A DNA stretch of 19,816 nucleotides from Sulfurovum sp. Lineage in GTDB: Bacteria > Campylobacterota > Campylobacteria > Campylobacterales > Sulfurovaceae. The translations under genes were made by a program, and so were the position numbers. Within the stretch, counting starts at the first letter, position 1; each line of letters begins with the position of its first letter. Below are positions 1 to 8,676 of the stretch, piece by piece. Below the pieces are notes generated by a model. The model was not told the DNA's origin and ran no database searches. It saw only the letters and a list, made by a program, of their open reading frames with translations. The stretch lies in NCBI GenBank assembly GCA_030622375.1, contig JAUXGC010000013.1:1-19816 (forward strand). Reading direction: 5' to 3'.

Positions 1-1666
1 AGAAAAATTGACTCTCTCCTGCGTCACCCTGACGCCCTGAACGACCTCTTAATTGGTTGTCTATGCGCCTACTTTCATGACGCTCTGTACCAAGTATCAT
101 TAAGCCTCCAAGATCTCTGACTTCATCATCTATCTTGATGTCAACTCCACGACCTGCCATATTTGTGGCAACAGTAACTGCACTTTTCTGTCCAGCATTG
201 ATAATAATATCTGCTTCGTGAGCATGGTTTTTGGCATTAAGCATATTGTGTGGAATCTTCTCTTGCGTTAACCTCTTGTCGATCATTTCTGATTTTTCAA
301 TGGAGGCAGTACCTATGAGTACTGGCTGACCTTTACTGTGGAGCTCTTTTACTCTTTTGACTACGGCGTTAAGTTTTTCTCGTTCAGTATTATAAATAAG
401 GTCGTTTTTATCATCTCTTGCAACTGGCTCATTAGTAGGAATAGAGATAACCTCAAGATTGTAAATCTGTGCAAACTCTGTTGCTTCAGTTTGTGCTGTG
501 CCTGTCATACCAGAGAGTTTTTCATAGAGTCTAAAGTAGTTTTGGTAAGTAATTTCAGCTAAAGTTTGCGACTCCTCTTGTATCTCTACATCCTCTTTGG
601 ACTCAAGTGCCTGATGTAAACCCTCAGAGTATCTACGCCCTTCACTGAGCCTTCCTGTAAACTCATCAACTATAATTATTTCATTGTTTTGCACTACATA
701 ATCAACATCTTTTTCAAAAATATAGTGAGCTTTGAGTGCTTGGTCAAGATGGTGAGATAATGCAGCATTTTCAAGATTGTATAGATTGTCCACTTCAAAA
801 AGACTTTGTGCTCTCTCTAGACCTTGTTCTGTCATTACAACAGTTCGGTTTTTCTCATCCACTATAAAGTCACCAGTTGTTACTTCATCTTCTCCAGCGT
901 TGGTCTTTAGTTTCTCCCCACGCTCCATCTGTTGTGCTATTTTATCGGCTCTTGCGTAGTGGTTATGGTCTCTTTGTGTTGGTCCAGAGATAATCAGAGG
1001 TGTACGGGCTTCATCGATTAGTATAGAGTCAACTTCATCTACTATGGCGTAGTTGTGTTGACGCTGTACTTTCTCTTCCGATCTTACTTTCATATTGTCA
1101 CGAAGATAGTCAAAACCATATTCATTGTTAGTTCCATAAGTGATGTCTGCACTATATTGTGCTTTTCTGTTTACTTCATCATGAATGTCAGTAGTGATGC
1201 ACCCTACCGTGTATCCTAGAAAATTGTAAAGCTTGCCCATATCTTCAGAGTCTCTTTTGGCAAGATAGTCATTGACTGTAACAATGTGTACACCTTCCCC
1301 TTCCATGGCATTGAGCACAACGGCAAGTGTTGCTACAAGTGTTTTACCTTCACCGGTTTTCATCTCTGCTATATCACCATCGTGGAGTACCATTCCTCCA
1401 ACCATCTGCACATCATAATGTCTTAGTCCAAGAACACGTTTGCTTGCTTCACGCGTAATAGCAAAAGACTCATAGAGTACATCAGTTAGAGTTTTTTCTC
1501 CACTACGAACTTCTTCTCTCAGCGTATTGAATACAGATTGAAGCTCTTCGTTGCTTAAATTTTCATAATTTGACTCGAGTATATTTATATTTGCTACTCT
1601 CTTCAGATAGTTTTTGACAATTTTGTCGTTTCTTGTGCCAAAGAGTTTAAGTACGTTTTTTATCAT
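1..1666 (-). CDS. secA: Preprotein translocase subunit SecA, C-terminal part cut by the window edge
   Basis: SecA is the cytoplasmic ATPase motor that drives unfolded preproteins through SecYEG. I translated the minus strand from the ATG at 1666-1664 and read 555 codons to base 1 without a stop. Visible motifs are Walker A (MKTGEGKT, about residues 102-109), the DEAD-like Walker B DEVDS (210-214), the [14 protein letters not shown] block near 177-190, GMTGTA in the second half, and the motor motif [10 protein letters not shown] close to the edge. The usual family length is about 830-870 residues, so roughly 300 residues (rest of the motor, scaffold/wing and C-terminal linker) lie outside the window. 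It is divergent from lolA across a roughly 200 bp spacer, the same neighbour pair I recall from Campylobacter. No frameshift was seen in the part read. The identification is secure; only the 3' end is unknown. Confidence 0.97.
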   Translation of the reverse strand, partial: MIKNVLKLFGTRNDKIVKNYLKRVANINILESNYENLSNEELQSVFNTLREEVRSGEKTLTDVLYESFAITREASKRVLGLRHYDVQMVGGMVLHDGDIAEMKTGEGKTLVATLAVVLNAMEGEGVHIVTVNDYLAKRDSEDMGKLYNFLGYTVGCITTDIHDEVNRKAQYSADITYGTNNEYGFDYLRDNMKVRSEEKVQRQHNYAIVDEVDSILIDEARTPLIISGPTQRDHNHYARADKIAQQMERGEKLKTNAGEDEVTTGDFIVDEKNRTVVMTEQGLERAQSLFEVDNLYNLENAALSHHLDQALKAHYIFEKDVDYVVQNNEIIIVDEFTGRLSEGRRYSEGLHQALESKEDVEIQEESQTLAEITYQNYFRLYEKLSGMTGTAQTEATEFAQIYNLEVISIPTNEPVARDDKNDLIYNTEREKLNAVVKRVKELHSKGQPVLIGTASIEKSEMIDKRLTQEKIPHNMLNAKNHAHEADIIINAGQKSAVTVATNMAGRGVDIKIDDEVRDLGGLMILGTERHESRRIDNQLRGRSGRQGDAGESQFF

Positions 1667-1872
1667 AATGGTTTTACCTTACTTGCTTTTTACTGCATTT
1701 GTTCTAATAAATTTTGGTTATTTTATCTAAAAAGTGATTAATAGTCAGTTATCGTAATTATCATTTTATATACCTCACTGTTCTTTCACTATTTTATGAC
1801 ATACTTATGAAAACTCTCAACCTATTTCAAGTGGATTTTGGGTATATTTCAATTTATAAAATGAGGAATTTA

Positions 1873-2406
1873 ATGAAAATATTATTGATGTTTGCAGTTA
1901 GTATAATAATAAATATATATGCTTTTGCAGCACCTATTGTCATTCCAGAAAACTTTCAGGCAAATTTCACTCAAAAAATCACAAACCCTAAAGGAAAGGT
2001 GATTAACTATAGCGGTAAAGTACGATTATCAAATAGTTCATCTATAAAGTGGGAGTATCTGGAGCCAACTAAAAAAGAGGTATGTTCTAATGGGCTTGAG
2101 CTTTTGGTGGTTGACCATGACTTAGAGCAGGTTTCAAGTTACATTATAAAGCAAGGATTTAATCTTTCCAAAATTCTTAAAAATGCGAAACTACATAGTG
2201 AAAATATCTATTTGGCAGAGTATCAAAATAGAAAATATACTATACAGATTGATGGACAAGGAGAACTTCAAAGTGTGGCATACTTTGATGACTTAGACAA
2301 TAAAGTGCAAATAGTTTTCAAGGGAATGAAATATAGTAAAGATGAGTTCTCTTCTAAACTAATGAAATGTAATTACCCTAGTAGTTATGACATTATAAGA
2401 GGATAA
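1873..2406 (+). CDS. lolA: Outer-membrane lipoprotein carrier protein LolA
   Basis: LolA is the periplasmic chaperone that takes lipoproteins from the inner-membrane LolCDE-type exporter to the outer membrane. The frame is open from 1807, but the start at 1873 is preferred: GAGGA at 1863-1867 sits 5 nt before it, and the resulting N-terminus (MKILLMFAVSIIINIYAFAAP) is a clean Sec signal peptide with cleavage near AFA. The mature part starts with the family hallmark of a short hydrophobic lead and NFQANFTQKI, followed by the SGKVRLS...IKWEYLEPTKKEVCSNG block that forms the first strands of the LolA half-barrel. The length of 177 residues is on the short side but normal for this phylum. The gene diverges from secA and is followed after 1 nt by the coiled-coil gene, which suggests co-transcription. 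An alternative ATG at 1861 would add MRNL and lacks a ribosome site. Confidence 0.9.
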   Translation: MKILLMFAVSIIINIYAFAAPIVIPENFQANFTQKITNPKGKVINYSGKVRLSNSSSIKWEYLEPTKKEVCSNGLELLVVDHDLEQVSSYIIKQGFNLSKILKNAKLHSENIYLAEYQNRKYTIQIDGQGELQSVAYFDDLDNKVQIVFKGMKYSKDEFSSKLMKCNYPSSYDIIRG

Positions 2407-2407
2407 A

Positions 2408-2956
2408 GTGGAGAAACTTATTTTCGAAATAGATGGAGAGCATATGTTTATGTTCATTGGTGCCATGACACTTGTGGTATTGCTTTTTATAGTACTAGTA
2501 GTTGTTATTTCAAATTTAAAAATCAAAACATATAGAGATGTATTTGAAAATATTCAAGCTGATAGCCAAGAAAAATCATATGAGATAACAACACTCCAAA
2601 GTGAACTAGAAACAGTTAAAATAAAAAATGCACAATATGAGCAAGAGTTAGAGCAATTTTCTCAGACAAAAGATAAATTAACTAACACAGAAGAGACACT
2701 AGTCTCGCTACGAAATAGACACATTGAGCTAGAAAAATTAGAGAGTCAAACTAAAGTAAAATTTGAAAATATTCACAGTATGTACGAAAAGCTACTCAAA
2801 GAATATAAAGATATTAAAGAGAACTTTGAGTTGCTGAGTGAAAAGAACACTAAACTGCGCATTAATAATGCCAGACTTTTGATAAAACTAGAGAGAGAAG
2901 AGAGTTTGTCTCCCAGTGTGAATAAGTACTCTACAAATAACAAAAAAGAGTCATAA
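2408..2956 (+). CDS. Single-pass membrane protein with long coiled coil, function unknown
   Basis: I do not recognise a named family. The 182-residue protein has a short N-terminus, one strongly hydrophobic segment at about residues 13-36 (MFMFIGAMTLVVLLFIVLVV), then a Lys/Glu/Leu/Gln-rich stretch from about 45 to 170 that reads as a near-continuous coiled coil, and a polar tail. The proposed GTG start at 2408 lies 1 nt after the lolA stop, and AAGAGGA at 2397-2403, inside the lolA end, is well placed for it. An ATG at 2443 is possible but would cut into the membrane segment. The topology suggests an inner-membrane anchor with a rod on one side, as in division or envelope scaffold proteins; that is inference from shape only. 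Linkage to lolA hints at an envelope role. Confidence 0.75.
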   Translation: MEKLIFEIDGEHMFMFIGAMTLVVLLFIVLVVVISNLKIKTYRDVFENIQADSQEKSYEITTLQSELETVKIKNAQYEQELEQFSQTKDKLTNTEETLVSLRNRHIELEKLESQTKVKFENIHSMYEKLLKEYKDIKENFELLSEKNTKLRINNARLLIKLEREESLSPSVNKYSTNNKKES

Positions 2957-2997
2957 ATGAATAGGTATTAGCAAACTGTAAACAAAGGAATGGAAAT

Positions 2998-3348
2998 ATG
3001 GCAAAAATAACAATATGGCACAATCCAAGATGTAGCAAATCAAGAAACTCCATGACACTTTTGGAAGAGAAAGGTGTGGATGTGGAGGTAGTGAAGTACC
3101 TCGATACCCCACCGACAAAAGAGGAGCTTAAAACGTTGTTATCACAACTTGATATGAGTGCCAGAGAACTTATGAGAACAAAAGAAGATATCTACAAAAA
3201 GCTTGGACTTAAAGAGGTAGAAGATGAAGAGAAGCTCATAGAAGCTATGGCAGAAAATCCAAAACTTATAGAGAGACCTATTGTCATTAAAGATGGCAAA
3301 GCTGTCATAGGAAGACCTATTGAAAATGTGCTGGAGCTTTTAGGATAG
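2998..3348 (+). CDS. arsC: ArsC-type arsenate reductase (glutaredoxin-dependent class) or related Spx/ArsC thiol reductase
   Basis: This 116-residue thioredoxin-fold protein matches the class that reduces arsenate to arsenite using glutathione/glutaredoxin. The active-site loop is HNPRCSKSR with the nucleophile at Cys12. The three arginines that hold arsenate in the Escherichia coli plasmid enzyme (60, 94, 107) have counterparts at Arg60 (ELMRTKEDIY), Arg93 (LIERPIVI) and Arg106 (GRPIENVLEL). AAAGGAA just before the ATG is a good ribosome site. There is no arsR, arsB or acr3 nearby, so the gene is not in an ars operon; a wider thiol-redox role (YffB-like) cannot be excluded. The gene ends in TAG and converges on sorB with only 4 nt between the stops. 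Confidence 0.85.
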   Translation: MAKITIWHNPRCSKSRNSMTLLEEKGVDVEVVKYLDTPPTKEELKTLLSQLDMSARELMRTKEDIYKKLGLKEVEDEEKLIEAMAENPKLIERPIVIKDGKAVIGRPIENVLELLG

Positions 3349-3352
3349 ATTC

Positions 3353-3670
3353 CTACTCCAACTCCCCATTTCCATAATTTTCAAAAAGATAATTTACAAC
3401 TTCATCTATATGTTTATCTTCTATAGGTGCTTTAAAGATGAGTATCATCTTCATTACCTTTTCTTGCCAAAACTTTTTAGACTGTAGTCCTTGATTTAGG
3501 GTGTATCCCCAAGAGTGGCACATGTTGCATTTCCCTTTTGTGGAGTACATTCCTTTACCTTCTTTCATAGGGAAATCTATGTATGGAACGGTAATGCCAC
3601 CTTTTACTTGTGCAAAAAGAGGTGATACTGATATAAGTATGGTTAGCAATAACTTCTTAAACCTTGTCAT
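3353..3670 (-). CDS. sorB: Sulfite dehydrogenase cytochrome c subunit (SorB-like)
   Basis: This is a small periplasmic monohaem cytochrome c, 105 residues with signal peptide, that would accept electrons from the molybdenum subunit SorA and pass them to the respiratory chain. An N-terminal Sec signal (MTRFKKLLLTILISVSPLFA) is followed by a single haem site CNMCH at Cys48/Cys51/His52. Met73 or Met75 in the KVMKM segment could be the sixth haem ligand, with the typical helix near EVVNYLFENYG at the end. Its ATG overlaps the sorA stop in a TAATG arrangement (shared base 3670), so translation is probably coupled. The pair has the same layout as Campylobacter jejuni Cj0005c-Cj0004c, which was shown to be a sulfite:cytochrome c oxidoreductase. 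The cytochrome assignment is firm; the substrate follows from the partner. Confidence 0.88.
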   Translation of the reverse strand: MTRFKKLLLTILISVSPLFAQVKGGITVPYIDFPMKEGKGMYSTKGKCNMCHSWGYTLNQGLQSKKFWQEKVMKMILIFKAPIEDKHIDEVVNYLFENYGNGELE

Positions 3671-4875
3671 TATACTACCTCCACAGTAACTTCATCTATA
3701 CCGTTATATTTATATCCACCATGGTTCCACTTGACATCTTTCGCAAATGGCTGACTTTCACCTTTTTTATTGGTAGCTTTACACATGATAGTTAGACTAC
3801 CACTGCTTTTTGGCTTGAATGCATATGTAAAGGTTCTGTATGCATATTTGCCTTCGCGATCATCATCAAGAAGTGCATCTTCCCACATCTGACCACCATC
3901 TATGGAGATTTGTACTTTTTCTATGCCGTGACCACTGTCAAAAGCAACACCTCTTACCACCAAGTCAGAAGCATCTCTTACTTTAGTGCCTGTGACAGGG
4001 TAACCGATGATAGAGTTTACATTCATCTCTTCAATAGGTTTAGTTTTTTTAAATAGATTTTTCGGTGTTTCGCATTCACAGGAGTTGTCTGGTATGCGGT
4101 AGGCATGCTCCATAAAGTGAAGATCCTGCTTCTCTTTAGTCACAGTAATATTTGAAATCATTTTTATCCAGCTATCTGCATAGACACCAGGTATTATTAG
4201 TCTAAGTGGGTAGCCATTAAGGTATGGCAGGTCTTCCCCGTTCATCTTGTAAGCTAAAATAATATCATCATCCAAATGTTCAAGATTGAGTTCTCGTACA
4301 AAATTAGCCGTCTTATTATATACTGCTTTATCTTCTCCGTTAAATCCTATATATGTAGCCTCTTTTTTAAGTCCGGCCTTTGCTAAAACATCTTTTAATC
4401 TAACACCTCTCCATCTAGCGCAACCCATAGCTCCAATACCCCACTGTATGCCTCCAGCCATTGGCTTAAAGGCAGTACGACTGTTGCCGCCACACTGAAG
4501 AACAGCAGTCAGTTCTACTTGATTAAACTGTGTTTTAAGCTCTTGTAGTGAAACTTCTATCTCCTTTTCTACCAGCCCATTTACACTTATTGTAAATTTA
4601 TTTGGATTTATATATGTTGGAATGAGAGGCATATGCCAGCGTACAAAAAAGAGGTCATTTGGAGTTAGTGCAGAGGTAAATACTTCTCTGGGACTCTCTA
4701 ACAGGGGAGGTCTGTCTGAGTAAGTAATAAGAGGTCTTTTTTCAGGAAAAGCAATATCTGAGACTTTTCTGTTGTCTATGGGATGAGTGGTCTCTACAGC
4801 CTCTATAGTACTGCCACCTACAGCAGCTGACCCTGCAACTACAATAGCTTTTTTAAAAAAGTCTCTTCTTTGCAT
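3670..4875 (-). CDS. sorA: Sulfite dehydrogenase molybdopterin subunit (SorA/SoxC-like)
   Basis: This molybdoenzyme of the sulfite oxidase family oxidises sulfite to sulfate in the periplasm. The N-terminus is a Tat signal (MQRRDFFKKAIVVAGSAAVG), as expected for a cofactor loaded in the cytoplasm. The molybdopterin-binding domain spans about residues 70-250, with the Mo-ligating Cys128 in LQCGGNSRTAF and the GGIQWGIGAMGCARWRGVRLKDVL block after it. The Mo-co dimerisation domain covers about 265-400, with the VRGVAFDSGHGIEKVQISIDGG strand pattern. A length of 401 is normal. AAGGA 5-9 nt upstream of the ATG supports the start. sorB follows with overlapping start and stop. The absence of soxXYZAB nearby and the adjacent monohaem cytochrome favour SorA over SoxC. 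Role: energy gain or detoxification of sulfite. Confidence 0.9.
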   Translation of the reverse strand: MQRRDFFKKAIVVAGSAAVGGSTIEAVETTHPIDNRKVSDIAFPEKRPLITYSDRPPLLESPREVFTSALTPNDLFFVRWHMPLIPTYINPNKFTISVNGLVEKEIEVSLQELKTQFNQVELTAVLQCGGNSRTAFKPMAGGIQWGIGAMGCARWRGVRLKDVLAKAGLKKEATYIGFNGEDKAVYNKTANFVRELNLEHLDDDIILAYKMNGEDLPYLNGYPLRLIIPGVYADSWIKMISNITVTKEKQDLHFMEHAYRIPDNSCECETPKNLFKKTKPIEEMNVNSIIGYPVTGTKVRDASDLVVRGVAFDSGHGIEKVQISIDGGQMWEDALLDDDREGKYAYRTFTYAFKPKSSGSLTIMCKATNKKGESQPFAKDVKWNHGGYKYNGIDEVTVEVV

Positions 4876-5024
4876 AAAATTCCTTTTTACTTATATAGTT
4901 GGATTATAAGTATTATCTCTTAAATGGGTACTGAAAATAGATAATTACTTCGTCAAAAACCTAATATTCCCACTTTCAGCACATTATGCTAAAATCCTAT
5001 TAATTATAGATAGAAGGATATCAT

Positions 5025-6620
5025 TTGCTTAGTATAGTGAATTTAACACAACGTTACGGAAAGAGAGTACTTTTCGACAAAATTAACATGACTTTAGATG
5101 TCGGTAAACGGTATGGACTCATAGGTGCCAACGGGGCAGGGAAGTCAACATTTATGAAAATACTTGCAGGTGAACTAGAGCAGAGTGGTGGCGAAGTGCA
5201 ACTTCAAACTGGACTTAAACTGGGAATGCTTTCTCAAAATCAGTATGCTTTTGAGGACTATACTTTAAGTGATGCGGTACTGTATGGAAACAAAAAACTC
5301 TTTGATGCACAAAAAGAGAAAGAAAAACTTTATATGGCGGGTGACTTTGAGAGTGACGCGGTCAATAACCGTTTAGGTGAACTTGAAATGATATGTGCAG
5401 ATGAAGACCCAACTTATGAGTCTGATGTAAAGATAGAAAAACTGCTTCAATCTCTAGGATTTCCTGTGAGTCAGCACAGTGACCTTATGTCTTCACTTAC
5501 TGGTGGAGATAAATTTAAAATACTACTCGCACAGGTACTGTTTCTTAAGCCTGATGTACTTCTGCTTGATGAGCCTACCAACAATCTTGATATGGAAACC
5601 ATCTCTTGGCTGGAAAATGAACTGAAACGTCATGAGGGTACACTGCTAGTTATCTCTCACGATAGACATTTTATTAACGGTGTAGTTACACATATCCTTG
5701 ACCTTGATTTTCAAAATATTCGTGAGTTTACAGGCAATTATGATGAGTGGTACATAGCTGCAAACCTCATAGCCAAACAGGCTCAAACAGATAGAGCAAA
5801 AGGACTTAAAGAGAAAGAGGAGCTTGAAAAATTCATTACTAGATTTTCTGCAAATGCCTCAAAAGCGAAACAGGCGACAAGTAGGCAAAAACAGTTAGAC
5901 AAACTAGACGTTCAAGCCATAAAGCTCTCATCAAGACGCGACCCTTCTATTATGTTTAAAGCCCACAGAGATATTGGAAATGAAGTACTTGAAATTGAAA
6001 ATCTTTCTAAAAGTTATGATGAAAAACAAGTATTTGAAAATCTTACATTTAAATTAAACAAGGGTGAAAAAGTAGCACTCATTGGTACCAATGGTGTAGG
6101 TAAAACGACACTACTCCAAATCCTTATGGAAGAGATAGAAGCAGATGTGGGAATGTTTAAGTGGGGACAAACCATTACACACTCTTACTTTCCACAAAAC
6201 ACAACAGACTTAGTAGTAGGCAATGAAGAGTTGCCACAATGGATACAAGGCTTTGATCAAAAATGGCATATTGATGACATTAGAAAAACACTTGGACGTA
6301 TGCTATTTTCCGGTGAAGAGCAGAAAAAAAAGATAGATGCCTGTTCAGGTGGAGAAAAACACCGTGTAATGCTAAGTAAGATTATGATGGACTCTTCAAA
6401 TTTTTTAGTAATGGATGAGCCAAACAATCACCTTGACTTGGAAGCTATTATTTCACTGGGTGAAGCACTTCATAACTATAAAGGTGGAGTGATTTGTGTC
6501 TCTCACGATAGAGAGCTCATCGATGCATTTGCCAACCGTATCATTAAATTAAATGTTGATGGCACGGTGATAGATTTTAAAGGTGATTATGAAGCGTTTG
6601 TGGAGAAACACGGACACTAA
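5025..6620 (+). CDS. ybiT: ABC-F family ATPase, YbiT-like
   Basis: This soluble protein has two ABC ATPase domains and no membrane part; ABC-F proteins act at the ribosomal E site on stalled or idle ribosomes. Its 531 residues match E. coli YbiT (about 530) in length and in many blocks, e.g. RYGLIGANGAGKSTFMKIL, the linker RFSANASKAKQATSRQKQLDKL, and the C-terminal IDFKGDYEAFV. Walker A motifs are at about 34-41 and 354-361; Walker B/D-loop motifs are LLDEPTNNLD (180-189) and VMDEPNNHLD (462-471). The first signature is LTGGDK rather than LSGGE; the second is SGGEK. The start is TTG at 5025, with AGAAGGA at 5012-5018 placed 6 nt upstream. The gene diverges from sorA. The family is certain and the YbiT subgroup very likely; the cellular substrate is not shown by sequence. 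Confidence 0.92.
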   Translation: MLSIVNLTQRYGKRVLFDKINMTLDVGKRYGLIGANGAGKSTFMKILAGELEQSGGEVQLQTGLKLGMLSQNQYAFEDYTLSDAVLYGNKKLFDAQKEKEKLYMAGDFESDAVNNRLGELEMICADEDPTYESDVKIEKLLQSLGFPVSQHSDLMSSLTGGDKFKILLAQVLFLKPDVLLLDEPTNNLDMETISWLENELKRHEGTLLVISHDRHFINGVVTHILDLDFQNIREFTGNYDEWYIAANLIAKQAQTDRAKGLKEKEELEKFITRFSANASKAKQATSRQKQLDKLDVQAIKLSSRRDPSIMFKAHRDIGNEVLEIENLSKSYDEKQVFENLTFKLNKGEKVALIGTNGVGKTTLLQILMEEIEADVGMFKWGQTITHSYFPQNTTDLVVGNEELPQWIQGFDQKWHIDDIRKTLGRMLFSGEEQKKKIDACSGGEKHRVMLSKIMMDSSNFLVMDEPNNHLDLEAIISLGEALHNYKGGVICVSHDRELIDAFANRIIKLNVDGTVIDFKGDYEAFVEKHGH

Positions 6621-6660
6621 AATAATGTGGCATCTGATGAAACACAGATACTAAATGTAG

Positions 6661-6703
6661 GGTGGGCATTCCTGCCCACAATGAATGTGGGGAAATGCCC
6701 ACC
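6661..6703. repeat. Nested inverted repeat / hairpin of GGTGGGCA type
   Basis: GGTGGGCATT at 6661-6670 is perfectly complementary to AATGCCCACC at 6694-6703. A second stem sits inside it: CCCACA at 6675-6680 pairs with TGTGGG at 6686-6691 around the loop ATGAA. The unit is far richer in G and C than the flanking DNA. It lies 40 nt after the ABC-F stop and ends 7 nt before the ribosome site of the flavin reductase gene. There is no T-tract after it, so a classic terminator is unlikely. GGTGGGCA/TGCCCACC palindromes occur as dispersed REP-like or MITE-like elements in several bacterial groups; whether this is one cannot be told from a single copy. Confidence 0.8.
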
Positions 6704-6721
6704 TTGCAGAAAAGGACAAGA

Positions 6722-7312
6722 ATGTTAATAAATTTTAAAGATAGCGTACTGAATGAAAAATATAACCTCATGGCACAACTCATCATCCCTCGTCCTATCG
6801 CTTGGATAGTGACTGAAGGAGAGGTGCTCAATATAGCTCCTTTCTCTTATTTTACAGGACTCTCTTCCAATCCCCCAACGATGATTGTCTCTATAGGGCA
6901 TCGTTCTGATGGGGCACCAAAAGATACATTACGCAATCTAAGAGAGTTAAAAAAATGTGTTGTCTGTATGGTAGACGAAACACATCTTGAAATGATGCAT
7001 TACAGCTCTAAGGCTCTAGATGCTTCTCAAAGTGAAGCAGAAATTTTTGACATTCCTACACAGAAATTTTTTGATGATTTTCCTCCTATGGTAGAGGGTG
7101 TAAAAGCTGCCTTTTTTTGTGAGTATTTACAAGAGATTAACTTAGATGGAAGTCAGACTGTTCCTGTAGTGATAGAGATTAAACATTTATATATTGATGA
7201 GTCTATTATAAGTGATAGTGAAAAAATGAGTTTAGAATTTGATGCTATTGCGCGCATCGGGAAGAGTTATGCAAAACTAGGAGAGAAAATTACTCCACCA
7301 CTTATTCCTTAA
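6722..7312 (+). CDS. Flavin reductase-like (FMN-binding split-barrel) family protein
   Basis: The protein has 196 residues in the family that contains flavin reductases and small FMN-binding oxidoreductases (DIM6/NTAB type). Recognisable blocks are RPIAWIVTEGEVLNIAPFSYF, followed by LSSNPPTMIVSIG and GAPKDTLRNLRE, the FMN-binding part of the split barrel, then a C-terminal VVIEIKHLYIDESI strand region and IARIGKSYAKLG. The frame is open from 6662, but that would read through the hairpin; the ATG at 6722 with AAAGGA at 6711-6716 is the better start and gives the normal beginning of the family (short strand, then the YNLMAQLIIPRPIAW region). The gene ends 1 nt from the convergent transporter stop. 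The physiological substrate is unknown; cytosolic reduction of flavin by NAD(P)H is the family's typical activity. Confidence 0.85.
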   Translation: MLINFKDSVLNEKYNLMAQLIIPRPIAWIVTEGEVLNIAPFSYFTGLSSNPPTMIVSIGHRSDGAPKDTLRNLRELKKCVVCMVDETHLEMMHYSSKALDASQSEAEIFDIPTQKFFDDFPPMVEGVKAAFFCEYLQEINLDGSQTVPVVIEIKHLYIDESIISDSEKMSLEFDAIARIGKSYAKLGEKITPPLIP

Positions 7313-7313
7313 C

Positions 7314-8615
7314 TTAATACTCTGCTTTATGTGTCAATCTATTTAGTCTGTTTTTAAAGATAAGAACTATAAGGCCTATGGTAATAGTAAATATAACCAG
7401 CCCTGTAAATATGGCAAAGTCACCAAATTCTTCAGTCTGTTTACCTATTTCTGAAGCCAATTTATTTGCTATACCTGTAACGGCAAAATAGACTCCAAAA
7501 ACAGTAGCTACATATCTTTTTGGTGCGAGTTTAGTAATATAAGATAGCATTACAGGAGATAAAAATAGTTCCCCAATTGTATGAAACAGATAAGCAAAAA
7601 CTAACCAATACATACCAGACTTTACAATAACCTCTCCATCTATGTTTAACTCTTTTTGTAAAGAGGCAAGAACCATAAACACAAATCCAAGACCAAGGAT
7701 TATGGTTCCTATAGACATCTTAAAAATCCCTGAAGACTCTTTTCCTGCTTGTGCTCTTTTAAGCCAAAATCTTGCTACTACTGCACCAAATATAATAATG
7801 AAAAAAGGATTTAAACTTTGTAGCCAACTTGCAGGTACCTCATAACCAAAAAGATTTCTATCTGTAAAATTAAATGTATAAATATTCATGAAGCCACCAG
7901 CCTGTTCAAATGCCATCCAAAATATTAATGCCAATAGAAAGGCTACAGATAGAACAAGTAACCTATCTTTCTCTTTTGTGCTGAGTGGTATTTTTACTTT
8001 ACTCTCATGAGAACTTTTTCTTGTTATATTGCCAACATGCACAAGATGTTTTTGTCCCCTAAGATAAAAAACAAACCCTGTAAGCATACCAATACTAGCC
8101 AAACTAAATCCTATATGCCAACCATATGTTTCACCAACATATCCAACGATTAAAGTAGCAAAGAATGCCCCTATATTGATACCCATATAAAATATTGTAA
8201 ATCCAGAGTCTCTTCTTTGGTCTCCGTCTTCATAAAGCTCTCCAACCATCGTAGATATATTTGGTTTAATCATGCCAGAGCCTAAAACAATGAGAGATAA
8301 AGCTATGTAAAAAGTATTAATATAAGGGAAAATCATAAATACGTGGCCTGCACATAAAAGTAAAGCACCTATCATTACAGCTCTCTTATGCCCAAATACT
8401 CTATCTGCTAAAATTCCTCCTGGAATACAAACTATATAGACCATCATTGTATACCATCCATATAGGGTTAAAGCTTCATTCTGGCTCCAACCAAGACCAC
8501 CGTTCACATTTGATATAAGAAATAGAACTAAAATGGCCCTCATCCCATAATAACTAAAACGTTCCCACATTTCAGTCATAAAAAGTACATAAAGGCCTTT
8601 TGGATGTCCAAACAT
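7314..8615 (-). CDS. POT/PTR2 family proton-dependent oligopeptide transporter
   Basis: This is an inner-membrane MFS transporter that imports di- and tripeptides with protons. The POT signature is clear: the first helix carries TEMWERFSYYGMRAIL, i.e. the ExxERFxYYG motif at about residues 15-24. GMIKPNISTMVGELY and the second PTR2 signature region (FTIFYMGINIGAF) follow in the N-terminal half. About 12 hydrophobic segments can be counted, with a polar central loop near residues 195-220. At 433 residues it is somewhat shorter than typical members (about 450-500), mostly in the loops and tails. A GGGAG ribosome site lies about 11 nt before the ATG at 8615. It is convergent with the flavin reductase gene and lies downstream of yebC on the same strand, 61 nt apart. 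Confidence 0.92.
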   Translation of the reverse strand: MFGHPKGLYVLFMTEMWERFSYYGMRAILVLFLISNVNGGLGWSQNEALTLYGWYTMMVYIVCIPGGILADRVFGHKRAVMIGALLLCAGHVFMIFPYINTFYIALSLIVLGSGMIKPNISTMVGELYEDGDQRRDSGFTIFYMGINIGAFFATLIVGYVGETYGWHIGFSLASIGMLTGFVFYLRGQKHLVHVGNITRKSSHESKVKIPLSTKEKDRLLVLSVAFLLALIFWMAFEQAGGFMNIYTFNFTDRNLFGYEVPASWLQSLNPFFIIIFGAVVARFWLKRAQAGKESSGIFKMSIGTIILGLGFVFMVLASLQKELNIDGEVIVKSGMYWLVFAYLFHTIGELFLSPVMLSYITKLAPKRYVATVFGVYFAVTGIANKLASEIGKQTEEFGDFAIFTGLVIFTITIGLIVLIFKNRLNRLTHKAEY

Positions 8616-8676
8616 AATTAGACTATCTCCCTATTTTTGAGCTGATTTATATGGTATTTCATAAACCAATGACATG

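Noticed and set aside
338..959. Plus-strand small ORFs opposite secA
   Set aside because: The minus strand encodes SecA without interruption across this stretch; the plus-strand frames are shadows with no ribosome sites.
2998..3348. Arsenic resistance operon
   Set aside because: Only arsC is present; no regulator or arsenite exporter lies nearby, so it is a lone gene.
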